Part shown: piece by piece, positions 1 through 8,644 of the stretch
Layout: every line of letters begins with the position of its first letter
Numbering within the stretch: the first letter of the stretch is position 1
NCBI GenBank assembly: GCA_902806575.1
Contig: CADCXD010000002.1
Span: forward strand, 372,001-436,000
Length of the DNA stretch: 64,000 nt
From: Jackrogersella multiformis
Lineage: Eukaryota > Ascomycota > Sordariomycetes > Xylariales > Hypoxylaceae
Reading direction: 5' to 3'
Program-made: the position numbers and the translations under genes
The notes under the pieces: generated by a model
What the model saw: only the letters and a program-made list of their open reading frames with translations
Databases searched by the model: none
Told to the model about the DNA's origin: nothing

Positions 1-132
1 GTATTCCCCTGCCTGTTTGTCTCAATCCCTTTATTACGTCGAGACATACAATATTCCTGGCCTCACTTCCCCACTGCGTGTCTTTCCATTCCGCTATACC
101 CTTGTGCTACAAAACCCTTAGCCAAAAACATC
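1..132. other. Upstream region of the LrgAB-like gene
   Basis: Pyrimidine-rich leader sequence ends in an A-rich stretch just before the ATG at 133, as is common for fungal 5' UTRs. No other feature is seen, and the promoter probably extends beyond the window edge. Confidence 0.5.
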
Positions 133-1866
133 ATGAATTCCCTTGCTCAACAGTTGTGTAGGAGTGTCCAGGCACCGGAAACGGTCAAAAGATTCCATGA
201 TGCTGGGATGGGATTTGCGTTTATCGTACTAATCCAACTCCTTATTGTCCCAGTCCAGATCCTGCTTGATCTTCATTCTATCAACGTCCCAGCTTCGATT
301 TTAGTGATGCTTCTCATATCGTTTCTTATGATAGCTACAAATTACATACACGGAGGCACCGCACAGCTATACTCTAAGCATATAAGAGGACCGACCGACT
401 TCCTTGGCCGTCACATGTCATTCGGGTTCGTAGCTTCGTTCATTATGCTCAACAGAGACCACATATCCAATGCAATTGACATCCCAAAAATTGCTGGAGC
501 CTTCAGTGAGCCACCAAGAGAACGTTACCCTCTTATAAATTTGACTAACTTATCAGCTATTACCACTCTTATGGGTTACATAAGCTCATTCTTACTTGCA
601 ACGGGAGGCTTCAAGCTAGAGCAACGGCTCCGGGGACAACAGACGAAACTCCATCAAGATCTTGAAAGCAATAACAAATCTTGGCCTAGCCCCTCCACAG
701 CTTGGCCGGCCCCACCAATGGAAGGCTCTCCCAGGCCTCTATCTCAGTTGTCTCGGATAAGTGTGGCTCTAGCGAAGAGCGGATCTTTTACTTCGATTGA
801 GCCTGCGAAAAGGGGCTCAGCCTCACAATCCATAAACCACTTCGTCCGCACGGCCCCACTATGGATTTGCGTCTTCCTCCTTGCCGTCGTTGGAATTCCG
901 ATATACTCCGCGACTGGTTACGAGGCACCATTCGAGTTTTTGTGTTTCGTGCTATTCTGGGTCTTGTCTGTCCAGTTCCAAAGGTCATTAAAAGCTTCTT
1001 GCCGCCTCCTACAGTTTCCGAGACTAAGGTCGATAATAATCATCTTGGCGAATCCAGTATTAGTTACTTGGGCACTCGGAACATGCTACCTCTGGATTAA
1101 GACAACCTGCACCACGCAGACAATTAATATTGTTATCTCTGAGTTTCGCAGACACGACACCTTGGCTGAGAGCATAACTGCAATCATCCGCGGTGGTGAT
1201 ATGGCTAGTCATATTGGTGCTGGTGACTTAACTGGTCCCATCCTCGATGCTGGAATTGTTTGCTTGGGGTTCAAAATGTTCGAATATCGAAAAGAGCTTT
1301 GGGAAAGCCTTGGCACAGTATTTACTACATGCGCAATACTCGCCGCGGCCAACATCTTCCTTACCGTCCTTGTCGCCCGCGTAATAGGTTTACAACCTGC
1401 AGACGCCCTTGCCTTTGCCGCCCGAACTGTTACGATTGCCCTCGGAGTGCCCGCGATTCAAAGCATAGGCGGCAGCACGACACTCATGAGTGCGATGGTC
1501 ATATTCGGCGGGATCATCTTCCAGATGGCTGGGGACTGGCTATTCTCACTCCTGCAAATCAACGATCGGAAATGCCAACATAAGTTTAATAGCGAGAGCG
1601 TGAGTGATGTAGAAAAGACAGGAGACATGGCGATAGGATATAAGAAGGAGCCCCAACGAGGCGCCAGCGACGATACCGCGGTCATCGCGGCCGGTGTGAC
1701 AGTGGGCATCAACGCGGCGGCGATGGGTACGGCGTATCTCATCGAACGGGACTCGAAAGCTACTGCATATTCCGCGTTGTCAATGATAATGTTTGGGGCC
1801 ATGACAGTAGCACTTACGGCACTGCCGGGTGTCTCGGAGGCTATGATTTTTCTAGCATCGCGATGA
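133..1866 (+). CDS. LrgA/LrgB-like integral membrane protein
   Basis: Intronless 577-residue polytopic membrane protein. The C-terminal part (about residues 355-577) has the LrgB pattern: a GDLTGPILDAG segment, an ARTVTIALGVPAIQSIGG stretch like the conserved core that precedes the glycine pair in LrgB proteins, and a late hydrophobic pair around GVTVGINAAAMGTA. The N-terminal part (about 25-160) carries several hydrophobic helices and resembles the LrgA half. A hydrophilic loop lies between (about 160-235). Bacterial LrgA and LrgB are separate holin-like or murein-hydrolase-regulating proteins, and the plant fusion PLGG1 carries glycolate and glycerate across the plastid envelope. Fungal members exist but their substrate is not known to me. 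A second hydrophilic insert (about 485-515) separates the last LrgB helices. It converges on the Pin1-type gene across about 1 kb. Family call fairly secure, substrate unknown. Confidence 0.75.
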   Translation: MNSLAQQLCRSVQAPETVKRFHDAGMGFAFIVLIQLLIVPVQILLDLHSINVPASILVMLLISFLMIATNYIHGGTAQLYSKHIRGPTDFLGRHMSFGFVASFIMLNRDHISNAIDIPKIAGAFSEPPRERYPLINLTNLSAITTLMGYISSFLLATGGFKLEQRLRGQQTKLHQDLESNNKSWPSPSTAWPAPPMEGSPRPLSQLSRISVALAKSGSFTSIEPAKRGSASQSINHFVRTAPLWICVFLLAVVGIPIYSATGYEAPFEFLCFVLFWVLSVQFQRSLKASCRLLQFPRLRSIIIILANPVLVTWALGTCYLWIKTTCTTQTINIVISEFRRHDTLAESITAIIRGGDMASHIGAGDLTGPILDAGIVCLGFKMFEYRKELWESLGTVFTTCAILAAANIFLTVLVARVIGLQPADALAFAARTVTIALGVPAIQSIGGSTTLMSAMVIFGGIIFQMAGDWLFSLLQINDRKCQHKFNSESVSDVEKTGDMAIGYKKEPQRGASDDTAVIAAGVTVGINAAAMGTAYLIERDSKATAYSALSMIMFGAMTVALTALPGVSEAMIFLASR

Positions 1867-2887
1867 GATGCAAGCTTTAGGCGAGAGCTCCGGTTAGGGG
1901 TCACAAAGATTCATGATATATGAGACGTCTCGATGTTGCATGAGCATTTCGGACATAGCGAATGATACCACCACATATGCGGGATAGACACAGCGATGCC
2001 CTGGAGGGGTTTTTCATTTTTCTCAGATAGCCGTATGAACATAAGTCAAACTGTTTCATCCTTGGTGTTCCATACTGCTCTATCCTTATGATATCGTAAC
2101 CGTGGATTATACTGCTCCTGGCGGAAGCGTGATTGGTAAACTAAATTTCTGTTACTTTAAGATGGAACGTTGAAAGATCCCTCACTGTCCTACCGTCCTA
2201 CAATATTTGTGATCTAATAATCGGAGCTCAGTCCGTATGAGGATCACCATCGTAAAATCGATGATTGGTTGTTGGATCGTGATCCTGTACGAGGAACTCT
2301 TCCATACCTAACGATGTCGTCTATCCCGCGGTGCACAAATACGCATCCTTTCTTACTCTTACAACGTCACACGCTGACACTGTGCCCCTCGAAATCACCA
2401 GTAATCGATTTTGTCGTCATAGAAATACAAACCCCAGACTGAATCTATTTTAGTTAACGATCGGTCCGCCTCGCCTGATCGTGATTTATATCCATAATTT
2501 CCGCAAATACATCACGTTAAGTTGGAAAAACTTGTGGTGCGGTAGCGCGTCTAGAAATGTCGAAAAGGGGGTCGTGTAACGGCATTGCCTGAGGGTCAAG
2601 AAAGCAAAAGAATTATAATAGTCTCGGTAGTTACTAACAGGGCAAGATTGCAAATAGACGTCCGGAGAAATCCGAGGAACTGTCCAGATTTCAGTACATG
2701 GTCAAAGGCTCTGACTAGTGCGCAGAAATATAAAAGCTCGGCTGGGGTGAACAGGAAATTGTATTATACGAGCAAGGCTGAGCCGTCCGTTATTAAGGTT
2801 TCCCTTCATCTTATGCTGAAGGATGAGAAATACTGCATAGTTCCATAACCGAGAGCCTAGAGCGCCTTTCACATCGTATATAGAAAC
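1867..2887. other. Convergent intergenic region, no gene seen
   Basis: Lies between the 3' ends of the LrgAB-like gene (+) and the prolyl isomerase (-). An 87-codon open frame at 2585-2848 has no recognisable protein pattern and I do not call it. No repeat or RNA gene is evident. Confidence 0.5.
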
Positions 2888-3522
2888 CTACACCAATCTC
2901 TCGATCAAGTGTAGCCCACTTGCTGTTTCCACAATGCCGCTCATCTGGCCAGGCTGCAATGCGAAAGCAGATTCCTCAAACTCTTTCTGCATATCTCCCT
3001 TGCCGAAAAACCCCAGGTCTCCTCTCTTTCTGGCCGAGCTGCAATCGCTCTCGCTCATGGCAAGCTCTCCGAGCGATACGGCACCGCTCTTAATCTTCTG
3101 TTCGTGACCTTTAATGATAGCCATCGCCTCCTCCTTGGTTCGGGTAATCTCACTCTCGCGCCAGCTCGCGGGTCGCCGACTGTCGCGATGCTTCACTAAC
3201 AGATGGGCAGCGCGAATCTTGCCCTCGGGTTTGCTGGAGGAAGAGATCTGGGACGAAGCAGAGTGGTTGGTGGCCATATATTTCTTCAATTTTTCGGTAT
3301 CGGTGCCGGCAGGCGGCTCCCAGCGTGAGACCTTCTCGTCCGTGTTGAAGTAGTACGGAAGGTTTTTAGAGTTGCTGTGACGCACCTCCCAGTTAGGCGG
3401 AAGTCCTGAGTCATCCTAATGGGGAATATTGTTAGTGATTATGTTGGTATGATGACGAATGCGTGTAATATATCCGAAGTGCCGATCCTTTCAGACGAGC
3501 AGGCTTGGGGATAGCTTACCAT
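2888..3522 (-). CDS. ESS1: Peptidyl-prolyl cis-trans isomerase, Pin1/Ess1 type (parvulin with WW domain)
   Basis: Model: exon 1 is 3522..3520 (the ATG only), intron 3519..3417 (gtaagc...ttag), exon 2 is 3415/3416 boundary to 2888; coding bases 3415..2888, giving 176 residues. The N-terminal WW domain has both tryptophans (W10, W33) and the GLPPNWEVRHSNSKNLPYYF lead. The PPIase domain holds the phosphate-binding pair R81/R82 in HLLVKHRDSRRPASWR, the catalytic cysteine C126 in SDCSSARKRGDLG, the MQKEFEESAFAL segment and the terminal histidine H170. The family isomerises phospho-Ser/Thr-Pro bonds, including in the RNA polymerase II C-terminal domain, so it is notable that RPB9 is the divergent neighbour, about 1 kb away. 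Length fits the family (about 160-185). The start was chosen because ATG followed directly by a strong donor restores the canonical N-terminus. Confidence 0.93.
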
Positions 3523-4555
3523 TTTGTATTATAATATACGCGACGATGACTTCTATACAACTAATGGAAAGTCCTTGTATCCTATTTCACAGCTTCGTGA
3601 AAGAGCTGACGAAACAGTAGATTGTTGCTCGAACAGGCAAGTGAGCGGGACGAAAGAGTGGACGGATTATGGCGGATGTTTACCGCAAGGAAGGTTTACG
3701 AGCTTAGAAATAAATCTAGCCCGAGATGTTTGCTCAATTGAATTATGAAGAGAAACAATAAGTTCGATTTTCCAGCAGATTTGTGAAAATAAGCTGTGTT
3801 TGTCTCCCGGGATATATGAAAAGCGAGTGATGTTGATGGTAGTAATTATTGTTGGTGATGACGATGATGTAGTTGAATTTCAAGGTTTAAAGGTTCCAAG
3901 GTTTCAAGCCGTTGCTGGGGGGAATTGGATCGAATACCTACCTAGGTGGGTCTACCGTACCTTACCTAGCCTTAGGTAAGACCGATCACGAGGATGCTGT
4001 CAGTTGAGCGGGGGAATCCTAGGTGACGTGAAACGCGGGGTGATTATGTAATTTGCGATTTACACACCGTGGAGTACGTACACCGCTTGTATTTGCCCAT
4101 ATATCGTACCACTCACTGGTACTTGCAGTACAAAGTATTGAGACGTACCTATCTAACTTACCGCTAGCGCCAAAGGAAAATAAATAAATGTCTGTGCTAA
4201 AGTCTAGAATAGAGTACCTAGGTACCTATTCCTAGTGCAGAATTAGGTAAATCAAAATTTGGTTAGTACAAGAAACCTTTCCAGCTTTCTTCAACCTAAA
4301 GGAGAACACATAAAATTACTTTACCTTTCATCTTACACAACCTCACATTACGACCGACTCAAACCCCAAAGAAATCATCACTTATATCCCTCTGCTGCGA
4401 CAATAGGGAGGGTTCTAGTAAACCCAAGAATTCCCATCCTTACTGGTTTTAATAACTAACTTCCCTCAATAACCCTCTCATCTTGTGGCAACTCACGATC
4501 GCCTCGTCATCTCACTCGAAACAAACTCGACACTAAGGAAGCTCGCAGACTCAAG
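3523..4555. promoter_or_regulatory. Divergent intergenic region between ESS1 and RPB9
   Basis: Roughly 1 kb shared upstream region of two oppositely oriented housekeeping genes. It contains clusters of the dispersed CCTAGGTA-type motif (around 3940-3980 and 4215-4235). Small open frames here (for example 3524-3748 and 4259-4459) have no protein-like pattern. No TATA box stands out. Confidence 0.5.
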
Positions 4556-5788
4556 ATGTCGTCGCCAACTCCTAGCAACGACGGTGGAGCTCCCAAAGAG
4601 ACCAAGGAGCAGATTACCTTTCGTTTCTGCTCCGAGTGTTCCAACATGCTGTACCCCAAGGAAGATGAGGACGCGCACAAGCTGCAGTTCACTTGCCGCA
4701 CATGCCAGTACACCGAGGAAGCCACTTCGTCATGCGTCTTTCGTAATGTTATGAACAACGCGGCTGGCGAGACAGCAGGGGTGACTCAGGACGTTGGATC
4801 GGACCCTACGGTTCGTAATAATGTTTCTTCCTCTAACCAAGCTTCCCTCCCTACCTCTACCCCTAACTCTGCCGACAACGATCTGGCTGTCTGTCTGAGA
4901 TGTGGCGTGACTCTTCTCCACTGCAACTCGTGCGCCGAACCTGCTTCGATCGAGGAATACAACCATTTCGTCCTGTACCATCCGGACTACGCTATGAAGA
5001 GAACTCTAAACAACATACGGTTCGCAAGCTGCTGGAGTGCCATGAGTGCCAAAGAAAAGGCCAAGTGGGCTGAACTATTCGCGTCGTGTGGGGGATTAAG
5101 TGGTATTCCGGACCTTCCGCCCGATAATCTCGTCTCGTATTTCCCTATGGATTACTACACAATGGATTCAAACGCAGACCCCCCCGAGGCGTTTGATGAC
5201 CCCCCGGAGTACTAGTAGGGATCGGCATCTTACTGTTGAGTTCCTTTGCTGCTTCACTCAACATGATGTCGTTGTGCACTCTCCTGGCAGTACAAGAACC
5301 TTTAAAGAGACGGCAAATGCCGTGCTTGATCAGCCTAATGTCCTTCCTAGCGTAATAATTCCTATCTCTAGGACAACACTATCAACTAGGTTTGACCATT
5401 GTACATATTTCTACGAGGTTTATACCATCTAGTTGCTACCAGACAGGCATACAGACAGACAGCCAGGTGGCGACTTGAGCGAAATGACTTAGCAAATTTT
5501 CATCACAGAGCATCTAGCTTTGGGGAACACGCATTGAATGTATTCTCTTGCTGAGCTTTGTGCTGACTTTGGTATTTCTATCATTTAGCTCCCTCGATCC
5601 AACAGGAACTGTCCTGTATGCAACCACGAGGAGGCCGTATTCTTTCAATCTCAACAGCGAAGCGCAGAGACTGGAATGGTAAGTGTTCCTCCATCTCGGA
5701 CATCTTGGTAAGGGAGACGAGATGTCTAACTAATTGTCCACAGAAACTCTTCTTTGTGTGCTGCGAATGCGGTCACATCTTCCAGTAG
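4556..5788 (+). CDS. RPB9: DNA-directed RNA polymerase II subunit RPB9
   Basis: Model: exons 4556..4810, 5589..5678 and 5744..5788, giving 129 residues. RPB9 is the small two-zinc-ribbon subunit of RNA polymerase II that supports start-site choice, elongation fidelity and transcript cleavage. The first ribbon uses C25, C28, C47 and C50. The junction GETAGVTQDVGSDPT plus LPRSNRNCPVC restores the family core. The second ribbon uses C93, C96, C121 and C124, ending CCECGHIFQ-stop. Intron 2 is an ordinary 65 bases (gtaagt...cacag). Intron 1 is unusual: 778 bases, with a weak donor (gttcgt), and the reading frame stays open through it for 134 codons to a TAG at 5213-5215. Without splicing this gives a 219-residue protein with a different C-terminus (see separate feature). 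The spliced form is the canonical one and is strongly supported by conservation. Confidence 0.9.
4811..5215 (+). CDS. In-frame alternative C-terminus inside RPB9 intron 1
   Basis: This stretch lies within the 778-base first intron of RPB9, yet it continues the RPB9 frame without a stop for 134 codons, ending at 5215. It has no in-frame ATG near its beginning, so it would be translated only as an extension of RPB9 exon 1. The predicted sequence is protein-like: an S/N/P-rich linker, then C113-x2-C-x6-C-x2-C126 (CLRCGVTLLHCNSC), then a region with AMSAKEKAKWAELFASC and an acidic, proline-rich tail ending DDPPEY. The retained-intron product would keep the first zinc ribbon and replace the second ribbon with a tighter cysteine motif. 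I do not recognise the added domain. It could be a functional isoform, a captured exon, or a chance open intron; the coherent composition argues against chance. Confidence 0.5.
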   Translation, partial: VRNNVSSSNQASLPTSTPNSADNDLAVCLRCGVTLLHCNSCAEPASIEEYNHFVLYHPDYAMKRTLNNIRFASCWSAMSAKEKAKWAELFASCGGLSGIPDLPPDNLVSYFPMDYYTMDSNADPPEAFDDPPEY

Positions 5789-6601
5789 TAGCGATATCGA
5801 TTCATATTTTAAGATCAGGTGGCATAATCATCAGCAGTGACTTTTAATGCAATCATCGAGGTCATTTAACGTATTGCATGGAGTCGGCGTTTTTGACCGG
5901 ATCCGCGGGGATTCGTAATCTTGTATTTCCTCCCAAGGAAACCGGTAATTCGGCAATCCGATTTGATACTAGCATGATAAATAACTATTCTTTTGCATCA
6001 CAAAGTTACATGTGGGAGTACACATGTAGTACTGGCCTGATCCATTGTGTCTCACAGCATATTTCTCAAAAATAGCGCATAGCGGCACTTCTCTTTGTCA
6101 TTTGGTATCGTATGTGAGGCTTTGCTGAACAGAGCTGAGTGGCTTGCCTGGTCCTTTATTAATTCATATAGTTGCTAATCTAATACCAAAGATTATTTAG
6201 ACTGACAATAAATAAATTTAAATGTAATATACTAAATTGCAAGAGAGGAGGGGAGCGATGGGGAGAAAAGGGGGACTCTGTACACTAGCTAAGAAGATCA
6301 CGATGAATACGTCTAGAACGCAGCTGTAGTACGATCGCAGGCAGTTGGTCCCATAAAAAATGTGGTATGATACTTCGTGAGTTTGTATATTCGATCGGGA
6401 GAGTAGTCTGCGATCGCGATCGTAGTCTGCGATCCCGGACATTGTACACCATTCGCCGGGATCGTGATATGCCTCCCGAATGCCTGCCGGCATGAAAATG
6501 TAGTGCTCTTCTAGTTGGGATAGAATTTAATGTTCTTCCGGGGCGTTTGTGCGTATTCTCCTTTATATAAAACTTAGGTATATCCCCCCTCCAGATATTG
6601 T
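5789..6601. other. Convergent intergenic region RPB9 / uL14m
   Basis: Between two 3' ends. It is AT-rich in places, and the open frame at 5878-6075 and several minus-strand frames at 6218-6641 look non-coding. A short repeat of gatcgcgatcgtagtctgcg type around 6405-6440 (two copies of a tagtctgcgatc core) is visible. No gene is called. Confidence 0.45.
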
Positions 6602-7206
6602 TTATGCATGAGCCGGTGCCATACTCAGAATCTTGCTCCAACCACGCCTCCTCAGCTCGCTGCCTACAACGCCGTTGACACGAGTGCCGATGGGATCTCC
6701 AGCCTTGTTGATGAGAACGCAGGCGTTATCGTCGAATCGGACGACGCTACCGTCGGGGCGCTGGACCTGTTTCCTGGTGCGGACGATGATGGCGTGCCGG
6801 ATGTCGCCACGCTTCACCTTATTCGTGGCCGAAGCCACACCCATACCGGCATCGCTTGCGCCGCGCTGCTTCTGGACGATCGCTACTATCCTGTCACCTG
6901 CAGAGGATCTGGTTAGTGACTGGTCGTATACAAAAAGGAGGGAAAAGGAGAAAAAAAGGGAAAGAAAAAAGGGAAGAAAAAAAAGCGATCGATCGAGATG
7001 GAAATTCGGGTGGATGGTGAGGTCTATACCTACCAATGGTTGCGTGTCTCTTCTGGCCGATGACGAGGGCGCATTCGACTAAGGCGGCGCCGGAGTTGTC
7101 GATGCAATTCAGCATCGTCTATGTTTTCCGACTTCCAGTTAACGAACAAAAACATACCAAAGCGCTTCTTCTGGATGTCGTCTTATGTTACCTTGAGTTG
7201 AATCAT
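6602..7206 (-). CDS. MRPL38: Mitochondrial large-subunit ribosomal protein uL14m (Mrpl38 type)
   Basis: Model: exon 1 7206..7192 (M I Q L K), exon 2 7118..7034, exon 3 6897..6602; 131 residues. uL14 binds 23S-type rRNA at the subunit interface of the ribosome; this version matches the mitochondrial paralogue. The core is intact: LNCIDNSGAALVECALVIG at the N-terminus, GDRIVAIVQKQRG, KRGDIRHAIIVRTRKQ, the FDDNACVLINKAGDPIGTRV segment and a C-terminal RRRGWSKILSMAP. Both introns (7191..7119, 73 bases; 7033..6898, 136 bases) have GT-AG ends and close in phase. Intron 2 holds a long unbroken pyrimidine tract (minus strand) opposite 6932-6985. It is transcribed away from SET9, across a shared 1.4-kb upstream region. 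Confidence 0.92.
6932..6985. repeat. Polypurine/polypyrimidine tract in uL14m intron 2
   Basis: About 54 bases of almost uninterrupted A and G on the plus strand, hence C/T on the coding strand, inside intron 2 of the uL14m gene and just upstream of its 3' splice site. It probably serves as an extended polypyrimidine tract; its length and purity are unusual for such a short fungal intron. Confidence 0.7.
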
Positions 7207-8644
7207 CTTTGCCGGTATACACCCTTAATGCAGGGCTCGAATCCCGGATAGCGCGATGCGACGGTAGAAAGAATTGATGCGGACGGCGATCGGAAGATTT
7301 ATTTGAGGTTGAAATTTCGAGGCTCTGTCAAAAAATGGTCAAGGCTGAGATGCAGAGGATTGTGTTCTGATTGGTTGTTGTTTTCAGGTCACTGAACCTG
7401 GAACTGGTTAGCGGCTTTTAACCTTAGTGGTCTACAAAGGTTAATCGTAGGTAACCCCGGCTCTAAGTTCTAACGCTTCCAAGGTTTCTTCCATATTAGG
7501 TCAAGATCCACTAAGAACATACTAAGCTCCTGCCAGCCCGACCTGGAACCATGGGATGTCAGGAAAGTTTTAACTGTGGCTGGCGGCTGGCTCACGACGT
7601 CTACATAGTAGTGTCTACCTAGGTAACCTTAGCCAGCTTAGATAACGATTGCGGAAGGACCATCCATATACATTTTGGAATTCTAGTAGGTGTAGGTAGT
7701 GTACCTAGGTAGATGAGGCTTGCTCCAGGTAAATTTACCTACCTAGGTACCTAGTAGTGGCTCAGCTGCCCCTTGCAGTTCCCTCCCGAATTGACCGATT
7801 AATTGCATCAGAGGACCCACCCGATTGTCTGGCTGTCTGGTTAACCTGCCACCTTCTTTTTTCCCACCCGTCTGTTTTTGCGCTTTCACCTTTGCGCCCA
7901 TTCACATGGGGACCGACATCTTAATCCACATACGCCGAAGTCCTGTTGGATTAGTAGACTTGCTTCTCTGTTCTTTGTTGTTTAGTTTCTGAATCGAATT
8001 TCACCAGTCGACGTTTCCAATTGGGGTTTCTTCCGACATTTAAAGTTATTATTTCATAATAATCAATATCTACACCACCCATGGATGCCATGACCCTTCT
8101 TTAGTATTAATAGGCATAGGCATAGGCATGGGCATGGGCATGGACATTGCCGAAATCTAAGAACATACTCCTTTCTCCCTTCTCCCTTTTCATACTCGTT
8201 CCCCGTCTTTCATTCATCTTCTCCAGTCCAACCTCCGCATGACGATATATATCATAAATCTGGACCGTCCCATCCCATTAATTTATGACGACAGTCTTTA
8301 ATAAAAAGCACAGATAAAGCGTTAATGTGCTAGCACCTAGAAGAGTCTATTGTTGTTACCTTCAACTCCGCCTCCTAACCTGCATCTCAGCCCTACTTAG
8401 ACACAGCATTTATTGCCAGCCGGTGTTACGATTTGTCTGATTTGCATCTTACTTGCATACAAAAGTCCGACGCTCCATGGGGCCGCGCTGGAAGACTTTT
8501 AAGTAACACCTTCTCCCAAACATATCTACTCTCAAGATAATTTACAGCAATTCCTACTTAAGACATAATCTCCTTGGTTTTGTACACATTTTCATCTACC
8601 AATCCTCACCTAGCGCTGCTGGCTATTGCTACTTGCTTATCACA
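7207..8644. promoter_or_regulatory. Divergent intergenic region between uL14m and SET9
   Basis: A 1.4-kb upstream region for both genes. It has dense CCTAGGTA-type motifs (around 7617, 7700 and 7738-7755), a run of hexanucleotide GGCATA/GGCATG units at about 8110-8145, and a pyrimidine-rich stretch near 8160-8230. No open frame here looks coding. A TCGAATCCC string near 7233 is not part of a foldable tRNA. Confidence 0.5.
8110..8146. repeat. Hexanucleotide microsatellite (GGCATA/GGCATG)n
   Basis: About six tandem six-base units, first GGCATA then GGCATG, lie roughly 500 bases upstream of the SET9 start codon. This is a simple repeat with no coding role visible. Confidence 0.75.

Noticed and set aside
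7195..7255. TCGAATCCC string resembling a tRNA T loop
   Set aside because: It lies in the upstream region of uL14m without a pairing acceptor or D arm.
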